64,000 nucleotides of DNA from an uncultured Cohaesibacter sp. (GCF_963664735.1 NZ_OY761553.1:2929303-2993302); one strand, 5' to 3'. Positions 10,264 through 19,747 are shown, numbered from the stretch's first letter. Made by a program: numbers and translations. The notes: generated by a model from the letters alone, not told the origin.

Positions 10264-10656
10264 CTACATCCGGCAATATCTGCGTGGGCCGTTGTATGGT
10301 TGGTAGGTGCAGTCGTATGCGCGGAAGCTTCTGTAGCGACTAGCGCAAGCACGCACGTTGCACCAATCCGGTGCACGATAAGCTGGCGCGCGATTTTTGC
10401 GAGCGATATCCGCGGCAATCGCGCCGGCAGCCAAACCGATGATAGCACCGGCAACACCAGCGCCCACATTGTTATTGCTCCTGCTCCTGCGAACCGGGCG
10501 GCGCGGTGGAGGTCTGCGCCATCTTGGGGCTGGCTGAGCCTGAGCTTCTGAAACACCAATCATGCCAAGGGTCGTGCCTACACTACCGAATGGCAAACCT
10601 GTTACACCCATGCATATCGCAATGGCTGACGCTACAATAGTCTGTTTAAGTTTCAT
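10264..10656 (-). CDS. BA14K-family secreted protein
   Basis: 130 residues from ATG 10656, chosen because GGGGAC lies just upstream. An in-frame upstream start at 10689 exists but lacks a site. A signal peptide runs to about residue 40 (cleavage near SEAQA-QPAP). A Pro/Arg-rich linker follows, then a Gly/Ala helix ([18 protein letters not shown]). The C-terminus has [21 protein letters not shown], the Cys/aromatic BA14K signature seen in Brucella and other Rhizobiales, where members are surface or periplasmic proteins with lectin-like activity. Four cysteines could form two disulfides. Confidence 0.8.
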   Translation of the reverse strand: MKLKQTIVASAIAICMGVTGLPFGSVGTTLGMIGVSEAQAQPAPRWRRPPPRRPVRRSRSNNNVGAGVAGAIIGLAAGAIAADIARKNRAPAYRAPDWCNVRACASRYRSFRAYDCTYQPYNGPRRYCRM

Positions 10657-10955
10657 GATCTTGTCCCCACTATCTAGTTGTCTTGTCACACTTGAAATGC
10701 CCCCACGAGCATTGCATCGACTTGTGACAAACCTAAAGTTTTACCAACAATAATTACAAATAACCAAAACCGTAACGGCCAACCTAGGGGGTATCGTAAC
10801 CTGATCCTTTGCCGCTAGAGGTTATTATGCCACAAAACGAGCAGATTTTCCAGTTGTTACCGAATATTGCTACATATGCGCATCGATCACCTGAATGGAA
10901 TATCAGGCAAAAGATCGAAAGAAACAGCAACCAAATTGGCCACTCGGTCAATGAC

Positions 10956-12125
10956 TTAATCGTTCATGAAAAGGTCACGGGTAAACACTTTATCGGCCAC
11001 ATCGCGGATCTGATCCGTCCACCGGTTGGAGACAATAAGGTCAGCCTCCTGTTTGAAGCGCGCCAGATCCCGCTCCACACGAGATCCGAAGAATTCTTCA
11101 TCCTTCAAGGCCGGTTCATAGACAATCACTTCTATCCCTTTGGCCTTGATCCGCTTCATGACTCCCTGAATGGACGAGCTGCGGAAATTATCGGAACCCT
11201 GTTTCATGACAAGGCGATATATGCCGACCTTCTGGGGTTTCTTTGCCAGAATGGCGTCTGCAATTACATCCTTGCGCGTTCCATTGGCGTCAACAATGGC
11301 ATTGATGAGGCTTTGCGGAATATCGGCATAGTTGGCCAGCATCTGCTTTGTATCCTTGGGCAGACAGTAACCACCATAACCAAAGGACGGATTGTTATAG
11401 CCATCGCGAATACGCGGATCCAGACAAACCCCTCTGACGATCTGCTCGGGATTGAGCCCCTTAATCATGGCAAAAGAGTCCAGCTCATTGAAGAAAGACA
11501 CTCGCATGGCCAAATAGGTATTGGCGAAAAGCTTGATCGCTTCGGCTTCGGTGGATTCGGTCAACAATAAAGGGCAATCTTCTATTGCAGCTGCGGATTT
11601 CAAAAGCTCTGCTATCGCATGACCGTTAGGCCCGGTGTCTCCAACAATGATGCGAGATGGATAGAGATTGTCATATATCGCCCGGCCTTCACGCAGGAAT
11701 TCTGGAGAAAAGAGTATCTTGTCCGTGCCTAACTCTTCTCGCATTCTCTGGGTATAGCCAACGGGAATGGTCGATTTGATCACGACAATGGCATCAGGAC
11801 AAAGCCTGCGCGCGGTGGCGATGGAGCTATCAACGGAACTGGTATCAAAGTAGTTTTGCTGCGGATCATAATTGGTCGGCGTTGCGACAATCACAACATC
11901 CGCTCCGATCAACGCGTCCTCCGGATCAAGCGTTGCTTCAAGATTGAGTTGCTCACTGTTCAGAATCTCGGACGCTTCATTGTCTTGAATGGGAGCCTTT
12001 CGGTCTTTTACAGCTTGGATTTTGCCCGGATCTATATCCAGAACGCGCACGCTATTGCGCCGCGCCAGCAGCAATGCCATTGCCAATCCAACATATCCCA
12101 GACCAACTACAGTGATTTTCTTCAT
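10956..12125 (-). CDS. ugd: UDP-glucose 6-dehydrogenase
   Basis: 389 residues, near the length of the short E. coli-type Ugd. It oxidises UDP-glucose to UDP-glucuronate using two NAD+. Visible are the N-terminal Rossmann motif [30 protein letters not shown], and the catalytic cysteine in [14 protein letters not shown]-terminal UDP-binding domain starts near residue 290. No strong ribosome site is seen before the ATG. With the epimerase at 5868-6878 it would provide UDP-glucuronate and UDP-galacturonate for surface polysaccharide. About 300 bp separate it from the BA14K gene. Confidence 0.95.
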   Translation of the reverse strand: MKKITVVGLGYVGLAMALLLARRNSVRVLDIDPGKIQAVKDRKAPIQDNEASEILNSEQLNLEATLDPEDALIGADVVIVATPTNYDPQQNYFDTSSVDSSIATARRLCPDAIVVIKSTIPVGYTQRMREELGTDKILFSPEFLREGRAIYDNLYPSRIIVGDTGPNGHAIAELLKSAAAIEDCPLLLTESTEAEAIKLFANTYLAMRVSFFNELDSFAMIKGLNPEQIVRGVCLDPRIRDGYNNPSFGYGGYCLPKDTKQMLANYADIPQSLINAIVDANGTRKDVIADAILAKKPQKVGIYRLVMKQGSDNFRSSSIQGVMKRIKAKGIEVIVYEPALKDEEFFGSRVERDLARFKQEADLIVSNRWTDQIRDVADKVFTRDLFMND

Positions 12126-12685
12126 CTATCGTACCATTCACGTTCAATAATTAGGTGCAGCTCTGCTAGTCCCGAGGACATCCGGCTGATTTCGAGGAAA
12201 GCTGCCAGAGGGTCACTTAAACACCTGCGTCATGACATTTTTTTGTCGCGTGTTCAATTTCATATTACTGACTTGCCATAGCAAACCCGCTCGCTAGTGG
12301 CTTTCGCGCACTTGTGCGCTGGATGAAAGCCCTTCTGCCAGCTTGCGGACAATGAGTTCCTAGAAGGGAAATTAGTCCACAAAATGGTAGGGGTCTCCCT
12401 TTTTCTACCATTTCATTTCGTGCCTTTCCCTTCGGTGCACAGCTTTGTAGTCTGCGACCTCATTGCAAAAAAACTCGATTGCTTGACGCACAGCCGTCTA
12501 TTTCAACATGTTAGCAGACTGAAACTTATTATTTTTTTGATTGGCTCACTTTCTTTTGACACACATGTTAGTTAGATGTTAATCAAATATTTTTCGTAAG
12601 CAGTTGAATTACACACCAACAACAAGCTACGGTAGAAAAAGCCATTGGACCGGCTGGCAACATGGCCTAACCTACAGGGAAAACA
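12126..12685. other. Divergent promoter region between ugd and the GntR gene
   Basis: About 560 bp between divergent genes, without a convincing gene. The part before the GntR gene (12520-12670) is AT-rich and probably holds its promoter. No operator was recognised with confidence. Confidence 0.4.
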
Positions 12686-13327
12686 ATGCTAAAACGTGCC
12701 GCCTATGAACGTATTGTAGAGTTTCTTGACCAGGGAGCTCTTGCTCCAGGGCAAATGGTTTCACAACGAGAGCTCGTTGAAATGACAGGCTCAACGCTTG
12801 GCTCGATACGCGAAGCCATTCCGCGCTTGGAGGCGGATGGATTGCTGCAAACCTTGCCAAAGCGAGGACTAATGGTTCCTGCGCTTGATGTTTCTTTTGT
12901 GCGGGATGCTTATGAATTGCGCCGAATTCTGGAGTTAAGTGCCGTCAGCTCGGCCATAGAGCGCGTCCCCAATGAAACCATATGCAATTGGATCAAACAG
13001 CACGAAAGCTTTCTTGCTCTGATTCAGGATAATTCCGATCCCGACGCCGCCAATGAAATGCAGAAACTGGACTGGGAGCTTCACGCGGCCTTTATTGGAA
13101 GTATGCAGAATGCCCTGATTTCCAATGTCTACCGCGTCAACTCGGTCAAAATCCACATGGTCGTGCAATCCAGACTACAGGTCACGCCGTTTAATGCCGA
13201 GCGTATCGTCGGCGAACATCTGGCCTTTTTGCTTCCAATGCGAGATGGCGATACGAAAGCCGCAGAAAAAGGATTGGCGCAGCATATCAATAATTCGCTG
13301 CGTTTGGCCCTTGGGGAACAGCTCTAG
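12686..13327 (+). CDS. GntR-family regulator, FCD subfamily
   Basis: 213 residues with AGGGA just before the ATG. A winged helix-turn-helix lies about residues 5-70 (VSQRELVEMTGSTLGSIREAIPRL, with the recognition helix at TGSTLGSIREA). A C-terminal all-helical FCD ligand domain is about 75-205; its conserved D and H positions (LDWELHAAF, GEHLAFL) usually bind a metal and a carboxylic ligand. The gene is followed by an XRE-cupin regulator in the same direction, and both converge on the GRE-activase operon, so they are candidates for its control. Confidence 0.88.
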   Translation: MLKRAAYERIVEFLDQGALAPGQMVSQRELVEMTGSTLGSIREAIPRLEADGLLQTLPKRGLMVPALDVSFVRDAYELRRILELSAVSSAIERVPNETICNWIKQHESFLALIQDNSDPDAANEMQKLDWELHAAFIGSMQNALISNVYRVNSVKIHMVVQSRLQVTPFNAERIVGEHLAFLLPMRDGDTKAAEKGLAQHINNSLRLALGEQL

Positions 13328-13412
13328 GCGGGGGCTTCGCCTCAATTCCTGTGGCGCATGGTCTTTCTTTGCGATATTGGATGGGCTGAAGTCGAGAGAT
13401 CAGGTTTTAAGC

Positions 13413-13943
13413 GTGACTGAAAACAATTTCAAGCAAACCGTTGCTGCCCATCTCAAAGCCATTAGAAGCCAACGCAAGCTTAGCCTCGACGACGTGGCCA
13501 AGCTTACAGGCGTCTCGAAGGCTATGCTTGGTCAGATCGAAAGGGAAGAATCGAGCCCAACCATTGCCAAGCTCTGGCAAATTGCGACGGGACTGGAAAC
13601 CTCCTTCTCGGCTTTTCTTGATCAGACATCGGATCCACAAGCCAGCCCGGCCTTTCCCAATGACCCGAACATGTCAATGCGGCCTATCTTTGCTTACAGC
13701 AAGGCAGTGAATTTCGAGATCCACGAAATCACTTTAACCAATCATCATTGCCAGCTTTCCGAGCCACATGCCCACGGGGTCATCGAAAGCGTAATCGTTC
13801 TTGAGGGAGAGCTTGAGATCCTGTCTGACGGACATTGGCAAGCGATTTCCAAAGGCGAGGCGTTCCGCTTTTTTGCCGACCAACCCCATGGCTATCGCGC
13901 CGCCAGCGAACGGGCCGTGTTCCAGAATATAGTCAGCTACTGA
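13413..13943 (+). CDS. XRE-family regulator with C-terminal cupin domain
   Basis: 176 residues from GTG 13413. The open frame extends to 13125 inside the GntR gene, but residues before this GTG have no domain character. A lambda-type HTH lies about residues 8-62 (LSLDDVAKLTGVSKAMLGQIE). A small cupin barrel follows about 100-170 (EPHAHGVIESVIVLEGELEI-type motif, seen as SEPHAHGVIESVIVLEGE). Such proteins sense a small ligand through the cupin. The gene lies 85 bp after the GntR gene and ends 14 bp from the opposing activase gene. Confidence 0.85.
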   Translation: MTENNFKQTVAAHLKAIRSQRKLSLDDVAKLTGVSKAMLGQIEREESSPTIAKLWQIATGLETSFSAFLDQTSDPQASPAFPNDPNMSMRPIFAYSKAVNFEIHEITLTNHHCQLSEPHAHGVIESVIVLEGELEILSDGHWQAISKGEAFRFFADQPHGYRAASERAVFQNIVSY

Positions 13944-13957
13944 TTACCCACGACAGA

Positions 13958-14881
13958 TTATCCGGTTGGCGTGATCGGTATGCCATGATTTTTGAAAATG
14001 CGATAGGCCGCCTCCACTTGTGCTCCGGTCGGAGTAGAGAAGGAGCGGAAACGCTCTGTCATGCGAAAGGCACTATATTTGGCCTTGCCCAACTCATGAT
14101 AGGGCAGAAGTTCGATCCCGCTACCGGGGAGATGTTCGCGCATGAACCCAGCGGTTGCCTCAAGGTTGCTATCGGCCAGATTGACTTCCACGATCAGCGG
14201 GATTCGCACAGTCATAGGCACGCCCGCAGCATGAATCCGTTTGGCATTTTGAAGAATGACTTCATTGCCCTGACCGGTAAACTGCCGGTGGGTTTCGCTA
14301 TCCATATGCTTGATGTCAAAGAAGATATGATCAATGCCTGCCATCAGGTCCTGACAGTGGTCCCATTTGAAAAAACCGCAGCTTTCCACCCAGACTGAAA
14401 CACCGAGTTTTTCGCATCCATCCATCAGGCGGCGCAGGAACTGATGTTGCACAAAAGGTTCGCCACCTGAAAAGGTCACCCCGCCACCGGAATGACGAAA
14501 GAAGATCTCGTCTCGCCGGATCTGGTCCATGATGGTGTCGGCATCCATCTCCTCACAGGCAAGCTGCAAAGCCTTTTCAGGACAGGCGGTAACGCACTCG
14601 CCACAGAAGGTGCAAAGGGCGGGGTCGAAATCCCCTGCAGCCGGGTCCAGTCCCTCGGGGCAGATGGATAGGCACGTACGGCAGCCTTTGCACTTATGGG
14701 CATGATAGGCAAGCTTTTTGTGCTGCGTCCAACTCTCGGGATTAGCGCACCATTGGCATCTGAGGCCGCAGCCTGCCAGAAAGATCGTTGTGCGCACCCC
14801 GTCGCCGTCATGAATGGAATAGTCCTGCATTTGCAGGACCGTACCCGTTGTGCGGTCATTAGCCTTGTCAGTAGCTGCCAT
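13958..14881 (-). CDS. Glycyl radical enzyme activase (radical SAM)
   Basis: 307 residues from ATG 14881, which overlaps the end of the GRE gene by 14 bp. The frame is open further upstream, but only as a shadow of that gene. The radical SAM cluster C-x3-C-x2-C is at residues 38, 42 and 45 (GCGLRCQWCANPE). A ferredoxin-like insert has two CxxCxxxC sets (64-74, CKGCRTCLSICP; 90-100, CTFCGECVTACP), as in activases of eliminase or decarboxylase GREs but not in classical PflA. FSGGEPFVQ and FFDIKHMD motifs follow. It would abstract a hydrogen from the GRE glycine to form the stable radical. It works only without oxygen. Confidence 0.93.
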   Translation of the reverse strand: MAATDKANDRTTGTVLQMQDYSIHDGDGVRTTIFLAGCGLRCQWCANPESWTQHKKLAYHAHKCKGCRTCLSICPEGLDPAAGDFDPALCTFCGECVTACPEKALQLACEEMDADTIMDQIRRDEIFFRHSGGGVTFSGGEPFVQHQFLRRLMDGCEKLGVSVWVESCGFFKWDHCQDLMAGIDHIFFDIKHMDSETHRQFTGQGNEVILQNAKRIHAAGVPMTVRIPLIVEVNLADSNLEATAGFMREHLPGSGIELLPYHELGKAKYSAFRMTERFRSFSTPTGAQVEAAYRIFKNHGIPITPTG

Positions 14882-17255
14882 GGGCCGAACGCGCGATGAT
14901 CGCCTCCTGCATTTCCGGAGAGAGATTGACAAACTGGGTGCTGTAGCCAGCCACCCGCACCAGAAGATCCTTGTAATCTTCGGGGTTCTTCTGGGCTTTG
15001 CGCAAGGTTTCCGTCGACAGGGTGTTGAACTGCACATGGAACGCACCCAAAGAGAAATAGGCGCGGATAATGCTGCCCAGATCACGCTTGCCCTTTGGCG
15101 TGCTGACCAGATCTTCGCTTAAGCGCAGATTGAGCAAAGTTCCTCCGGTGTGCACATCGTGGTTCATCTTGGCGCTGGAACGCATCGCCGCCAGCGGGCT
15201 CTTCACATCACTGCCAGCAAAGGGCGAAACACCTTCGGTGATCGGCTTTGTCGCCTTGCGCCCGCACGGAGTGGCGCCAACGATGCGACCAGTCGGGATA
15301 TAGTTGGAAATGCCCATGAAGGCGGAGTTGAAGGGCGAACCGAAATTATCCTTATAGCTGCGGGTCTTGCGATAGTAATAGTTGGCGAGATCCCGCGCGA
15401 TGCCATCGACATAATCGTCGTCATTGCCATATTTAACCACAGCCAACGCCTTGGTACGCAGGGCATCATAGCCTTCCCAGTCGGCATTCATTGCCGCATC
15501 AAGCTCGGCGAGCGTCGCCACCTTGTCCTCAAAAACCAGCTTCTTGATAACAGCCAGCGAATTGGCGACCACGGCAAGGCCGATACCGGTCAGCACTGGA
15601 CCAACATTGTATTTTGCCCCACCCTGAGACAGATCCCTGCCCTCTTCCAGACAATGACCAATGCAGGTGGACAGGAACGGGCGCGGCACCATTTCCGAAT
15701 GGAGCTTCTGGGCAATAACGGTGGAGACCACTGAATGATGAATGAGATTACCCACCTGCTCGAAGGTGGCGTCCTCTATTTCCTGATAGCTGGCATAATC
15801 GGTCAGTGGCTTGGCATCCAGTCCCATCTTCTCACCCGTCAGGCGGCTATTGCCTTCGTTGAGGGCATATTCCATGGCGGCGGCAAAATTGACATTGACC
15901 GCGCTGGTCCACTGGCCCGTCTGGCGGAAATGAGGCACGACACAGCCGCAGTTGTTCCAGTCGCGGGCATCTTCCGGCTCATAGCCAGCCTGCAGCAGCA
16001 TCTGGGTTCCTGCCTGATCGTTATGGATCGCCGGAAAGCCCGTTCCCTTGCTGACAAGGTCGGTTACCGCATAGAGAAATTCGTTCGGGCAATCCGAATG
16101 CACCCGTACACTGAGACCCGGCTGGTGGGTGCGCACTTCGTCGGTTGCTTCAAGGCAGAGATAGGTCAGTTCATTTGTAGCGTCGCTGCCATCGCGCTTC
16201 TTGCCGCCCACGGTCATGTTCTGAAACTGGTTATAGCCGGCGAAATAGCCCGTGGTGTTTTCCGATATGGTCCAGACCCATTCGGAATATTTCAACCAGA
16301 GGGCATGGATCAGCTCCTTGGCTCCAGCCTTATCGAGGCTGCCCTTTTTCATGTCATCGGCATAATAGGGATACATGAACTGGTCAAAACGGCCCGGATT
16401 GAGCGCCAGCGGGTTTTCGGTAATGATGCCGCCCAACTGGACAAACCAGATAAATTGCATCGCTTCATGGAAGCTTTGCGGCGGGAATTCCGGCACGCGG
16501 CGGCAAACTCGGGCAATTTCCATAAGCTCGGTCTTACGAGCGGCTTCCCCTTCTTCATGCGCCATAACCTCGGCAAGATCGGCATAACGGTTTGCGAGTA
16601 AAATGATGGCTTTGGCACTGAGGATCGTCGCCTGATAGAAATGGATGCGGTCAATATCTTCGGCATTGAGATAGTCCAGCGCCGCCAGCTTTTTCTCGGC
16701 ATCTTCAAGGATACCGCGATAGCCTTTTAAAAACAGATGGCCTTCATAGTCCGGCGTGATTTCACCCACGGCCTGACGCCATTTGGAATCATTGTCGATG
16801 ATGCCTGTATCAACGGCAATTTTCGCTGTCGGCTCAGGCAGCTCGGCCAGGAAATGCTCTTCAAGCGACTTGCCGTGCCAATAGGGAAAAATTTCAGAGC
16901 GGACAAAACTGCATTGTTCAGCGGTCATCAGATAGGGGTCTTGCGGGCGGGTCGGGAAAGTGTCCATTTCCTTCTCAACCCATTTCCATGAATATTCCGG
17001 CGTCAGAATGCCGGTGCGGCGAAACTTACCAGCGGTGCCGACGATCAGTTCGTCTTCAAATATGCGCACTTCGAATTGGGAACAGAAATCATAAAAGGCC
17101 TGAGCCCGGCGCAGAATGGTCGGCTTGCCTTCCGTCTTCTTGTGAGACTCCGTGTAGATCTTGGCCCGCTCATAGCAAATCGATGGCCTAGTATTCACAT
17201 AGTTTTGCCGCAAGCGTTCAATGCGGCTCGACACAGCCTTTGCAGTCTCACTCAT
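14868..17255 (-). CDS. Glycyl radical enzyme of unassigned function (PFL-like)
   Basis: 795 residues from ATG 17255. An upstream GTG at 17372 is open in frame but lacks family similarity. The fold is a 10-stranded GRE barrel with a C-terminal glycyl loop, RVAGYSTQFV, in which Gly770 would carry the radical. The active-site cysteine loop is NNCGCVVPHFRQTGQ, with Cys436 and Cys438. Eliminase and decarboxylase GREs normally read GCVE, with the glutamate as base; here that position is valine. PFL has two adjacent cysteines; here they are split by one glycine. It is therefore neither a standard PFL nor a standard CutC/glycerol dehydratase/HypD/IslA type. Substrate unknown. The neighbours (2-hydroxyacid dehydrogenase, sugar transporter, Gfo/Idh) hint at a sugar-derived substrate. 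Confidence 0.9.
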   Translation of the reverse strand: MSETAKAVSSRIERLRQNYVNTRPSICYERAKIYTESHKKTEGKPTILRRAQAFYDFCSQFEVRIFEDELIVGTAGKFRRTGILTPEYSWKWVEKEMDTFPTRPQDPYLMTAEQCSFVRSEIFPYWHGKSLEEHFLAELPEPTAKIAVDTGIIDNDSKWRQAVGEITPDYEGHLFLKGYRGILEDAEKKLAALDYLNAEDIDRIHFYQATILSAKAIILLANRYADLAEVMAHEEGEAARKTELMEIARVCRRVPEFPPQSFHEAMQFIWFVQLGGIITENPLALNPGRFDQFMYPYYADDMKKGSLDKAGAKELIHALWLKYSEWVWTISENTTGYFAGYNQFQNMTVGGKKRDGSDATNELTYLCLEATDEVRTHQPGLSVRVHSDCPNEFLYAVTDLVSKGTGFPAIHNDQAGTQMLLQAGYEPEDARDWNNCGCVVPHFRQTGQWTSAVNVNFAAAMEYALNEGNSRLTGEKMGLDAKPLTDYASYQEIEDATFEQVGNLIHHSVVSTVIAQKLHSEMVPRPFLSTCIGHCLEEGRDLSQGGAKYNVGPVLTGIGLAVVANSLAVIKKLVFEDKVATLAELDAAMNADWEGYDALRTKALAVVKYGNDDDYVDGIARDLANYYYRKTRSYKDNFGSPFNSAFMGISNYIPTGRIVGATPCGRKATKPITEGVSPFAGSDVKSPLAAMRSSAKMNHDVHTGGTLLNLRLSEDLVSTPKGKRDLGSIIRAYFSLGAFHVQFNTLSTETLRKAQKNPEDYKDLLVRVAGYSTQFVNLSPEMQEAIIARSAHGSY

Positions 17256-17377
17256 CCTCAAATCCAATTCTGGCCAGCATCCTTTTCGACAGATCCGACT
17301 TTGGCCATTCGCAGGGTAAAAGCCGCTATTCAAGCCCGGTTCAAACCCCGGTAATTTAGAAACAATCACCACTCGTG

Positions 17378-17387
17378 CGTTATAACG
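17378..17387. promoter_or_regulatory. Palindrome CGTTATAACG upstream of the GRE gene
   Basis: A perfect 10-bp palindrome, extending to GTGCGTTATAACGTAC with one mismatched pair. It lies 123 bp upstream of the GRE start in the divergent promoter region. It resembles a dimeric repressor site and differs from the nearby LacI-type palindrome, so it could be the target of the GntR or XRE-cupin protein. Binding is inference. Confidence 0.35.
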
Positions 17388-17586
17388 TACAGAATTTCTA
17401 CTAAGCCAATTTGCTCAAGTCAACGAATAGAAAGCCCCTAAGCATTCGTACCTAATCCGCGCCAATGATGGCATTTGGGGAAGGCCAAGAACCTTCTTTG
17501 TCACCCTCACAAGGCTGGCTGGCACTTAGCGGCACGCCGTACAACTATGGTCTAATGAGGGCGAGAAATTCAAAAGGCGTGTTGCA

Positions 17587-17600
17587 GAAAAACGTTTTTC
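17587..17600. promoter_or_regulatory. Probable LacI-family operator 1
   Basis: GAAAAACGTTTTTC, a perfect 14-bp palindrome with the central CG typical of LacI/GalR-family operators. It lies 42 bp before the 2-hydroxyacid dehydrogenase start. The same 14 bp recur at 18704-18717 before the sugar-binding protein gene, and a LacI-family gene lies in the same cluster at 22368. Confidence 0.7.
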
Positions 17601-17642
17601 TTGATAATGAGATTTGTGAGGAATTCAAAATTGGGAGGCATC

Positions 17643-18668
17643 ATGAGCCGGAATATCGTTCTGGTCGATCCGCTACCGCGGACACTCGACCTCATTATGG
17701 AACCCGGAGTTCGGGAACGTCTGGAGAAGCTCGGCGAAGTCGTCATTTCCGAAGACAGGCAGATGCCAGCCGAGCAAGTCGACGCACTGCTACCCGACAC
17801 CGTGTTGATTTTTGGCCAAACCGACATGCCAAAAGAACGGCTCGATCGGGCTCCGAAACTCAAAGCAATCATCAATGTCGAAACCAATTTTCAACCCAAT
17901 GTCGACTATCAGGCATGTGTTGAACGCGGCATTTGGGTGATCACACCTGCATCCGCTTTTGCGGGGCCCGTTGCCGAAGCATCTTTGGGCATTGCGCTCG
18001 ATCTTGCGCGCGGCATAACCAAGGCTGACCGGGATTTTCGCGTTGGGCAAGAGACCTATGAACTGGCAGGAAATTCTGAGACTTTCCGCTTCATGGGTGC
18101 CCCGGTGGGCCTTATTGGTTTTGGCGATCTTGGCAAGCAATTACGCGAACTTATCCGCCCGTTCAAGAATGAGGTTCGGGTCTTTGACCCTTGGCTGCCT
18201 TCTGAGATTATCACTCGGCTGGACTGCACCCCAAGCAGCCTGGACGATGTGCTGAAATTGAGCCGCGTGGTGTTTGTCTTTGCCAGTGTTACCAGCGAAA
18301 ATCAGGGCTTCATCGGCGCTCGTGAGTTTGGCCTCATGCAGCCCGGCTCGGCCTTCCTGCTGATGAGCCGGGCGGCGGTTGTCGATTTCCCTGCCATGAT
18401 AGAGGCTGCAAAATCCGGCCATATCAAGGTAGCTACGGACGTTTTCCCGGATGAGCCGGTTGCCGCAGATGATCCTGTTCGACAGGTGCCGAACATGTTG
18501 CTTTCGTCTCACCGGACTGGCGGCACAAGAGATGCCTTCTATCAGATCGGTGCGATGGCTGTTGCCGATGCGGAATTGATCATGAAAGGCCTGCCCCCCC
18601 AGCTATGCCGTCGCGCAGACCCGGCTACGGCGAGCAAGATGCGCTCCAAGCCCGTCTCAGCGGCCTGA
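17643..18668 (+). CDS. D-isomer-specific 2-hydroxyacid dehydrogenase family protein
   Basis: 341 residues from ATG 17643, with GGGAGG four bases upstream. The open frame begins at 17601, but without such a site. The NAD-binding domain about residues 105-290 has the motif LIGFGDLGKQLRELI. The usual catalytic arginine, glutamate and histidine positions appear as LMSRAAVVD, DVFPDEPV and SSHRTGG. The last normally reads PHxxG, and here the histidine is retained. It would reduce a 2-keto acid or oxidise a 2-hydroxyacid. It is the first gene of the plus-strand cluster under a LacI-type palindrome, divergent from the GRE. Confidence 0.85.
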   Translation: MSRNIVLVDPLPRTLDLIMEPGVRERLEKLGEVVISEDRQMPAEQVDALLPDTVLIFGQTDMPKERLDRAPKLKAIINVETNFQPNVDYQACVERGIWVITPASAFAGPVAEASLGIALDLARGITKADRDFRVGQETYELAGNSETFRFMGAPVGLIGFGDLGKQLRELIRPFKNEVRVFDPWLPSEIITRLDCTPSSLDDVLKLSRVVFVFASVTSENQGFIGAREFGLMQPGSAFLLMSRAAVVDFPAMIEAAKSGHIKVATDVFPDEPVAADDPVRQVPNMLLSSHRTGGTRDAFYQIGAMAVADAELIMKGLPPQLCRRADPATASKMRSKPVSAA

Positions 18669-18703
18669 ACAGGAAGGAAGTCTTTGCAGATTTCGCACGC
18701 TTA

Positions 18704-18717
18704 GAAAAACGTTTTTC
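18704..18717. promoter_or_regulatory. Probable LacI-family operator 2
   Basis: A second exact copy of GAAAAACGTTTTTC, 79 bp before the sugar-binding protein ATG and 36 bp after the previous stop codon. It suggests a second regulated promoter inside the cluster or cooperative looping with the copy at 17587-17600. Confidence 0.7.
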
Positions 18718-18795
18718 AAATTTGAGGATCATGTCCTCGAAGTCGCCTGACCGGCGAGGAGGCCGGTCAATCAGTTCATGTGGAGGAATATGAAT

Positions 18796-19737
18796 ATGAA
18801 ATTGAGGAAGGCTCTATTAACTGCGGCTGCATTTGCAGTCACAGCTGCACTTGGCAGTTTCCAGGCTCAAGCTGCCGATTATGCTGTTATTCTGAAAACA
18901 CTGGCCAATCCATTCTGGCAAGGTGTCGAAAAGGGCGTCGAAGCCAAAGCCGCAGAGCTTGGTGTTGAAGTCGACGTTTTTGCCTCTCCTTCGGAAGGGG
19001 AAACCCAAGCACAGCTTCAGCTTTTTGAAGACGTGCTGAACCGTGGCTATAAGGGCGTTGGCTTTGCTCCAATCTCTCCGGTAAACCTCGTCCAGCCAGC
19101 AGCCCGCGCTTACAAGGCTGGCATTGCTCTGGTCAATATTGACGAACAGATCGATGTCAAGGCCCTCAAACAGGCTGGCGGCAATATCGAAGCCTTTATT
19201 ACCACAGATAACGTCGCTGTTGGTAAAAAGGGCGCTGGCTTCATCATCGACAAGCTCGGCGCAGAAGGCGGTGAAGTTGCGATTATCGAAGGTCAGGCAG
19301 GTGCAGCTTCAGGCGAAGCACGCAAAGCCGGTGCAACCGCCGCCTTTAAAGCCGCGCCAAACATCAAGATTGTCGCAAGTCAGCCTGCTGACTGGGACCG
19401 GCTGAAGGCCCTTGATGTAGCAACCAACATCATTCAGTCGACGCCAGACCTCAAAGGCTTCTATTGCGCAAACGACACCATGGCACTGGGTGTCCAGCAA
19501 GCCGTCCAGAACGCTGGCAAAGCAGGAAAAATCCTGGTTGTCGGCACCGACGGACAACCTGAAGCAATCAAGTCCGTTGAGGCTGGTCGCCTTTCTGCAA
19601 CCGTTGCTCAGGATCCGGAAAAGCTCGGCTCTGATGGCTTCGGCCTGTTGGTGGACGCCGTCAAGAGCGGCAAGCTGATTGCCAAGGATGCTGATGCAAA
19701 ACAGGTAGCGGTGGATTCTGTCCTGATTACCAAATGA
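18796..19737 (+). CDS. alsB: Sugar ABC transporter substrate-binding protein, D-allose-binding (AlsB)-like
   Basis: 313 residues from ATG 18796, nine bases after GGAGG; in-frame ATGs at 18778 and 18790 are possible. A signal peptide ends near AQA-ADYAV. The mature protein is a periplasmic type I binding fold. Long stretches match my memory of E. coli AlsB, such as YAVILKTLANPFW, VDVFASPSEGETQAQLQLFE, AFITTDNVAVGKKGA and ASQPADWDRLKALDVATN, so a D-allose or D-ribose-like ligand is likely. E. coli partners AlsE and AlsK are not in the window, so the downstream pathway differs. It is the first gene of the transporter alsBAC. Confidence 0.85.
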   Translation: MKLRKALLTAAAFAVTAALGSFQAQAADYAVILKTLANPFWQGVEKGVEAKAAELGVEVDVFASPSEGETQAQLQLFEDVLNRGYKGVGFAPISPVNLVQPAARAYKAGIALVNIDEQIDVKALKQAGGNIEAFITTDNVAVGKKGAGFIIDKLGAEGGEVAIIEGQAGAASGEARKAGATAAFKAAPNIKIVASQPADWDRLKALDVATNIIQSTPDLKGFYCANDTMALGVQQAVQNAGKAGKILVVGTDGQPEAIKSVEAGRLSATVAQDPEKLGSDGFGLLVDAVKSGKLIAKDADAKQVAVDSVLITK

Positions 19738-19747
19738 TCTGTGGTTG

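Noticed and set aside
12126-12685. Operator for the GntR protein in its own promoter region
   Set aside because: No convincing TnGTnnnACnA-like palindrome shared with the GRE promoter; the CGTTATAACG site is not repeated here.
13125-13412. N-terminal extension of the XRE-cupin protein to 13125
   Set aside because: This part lies inside the GntR gene in another frame and shows no domain; GTG 13413 precedes the HTH directly.
14882-15085. Upstream extension of the activase to 15085
   Set aside because: It is the reverse-frame shadow of the glycyl radical enzyme C-terminus; the radical SAM protein begins at 14881.
17401-17460. FNR-type site (TTGCTCAAGTCAA) ahead of the GRE gene
   Set aside because: Half-site spacing is one base short of TTGAT-N4-ATCAA and the inner bases do not match.
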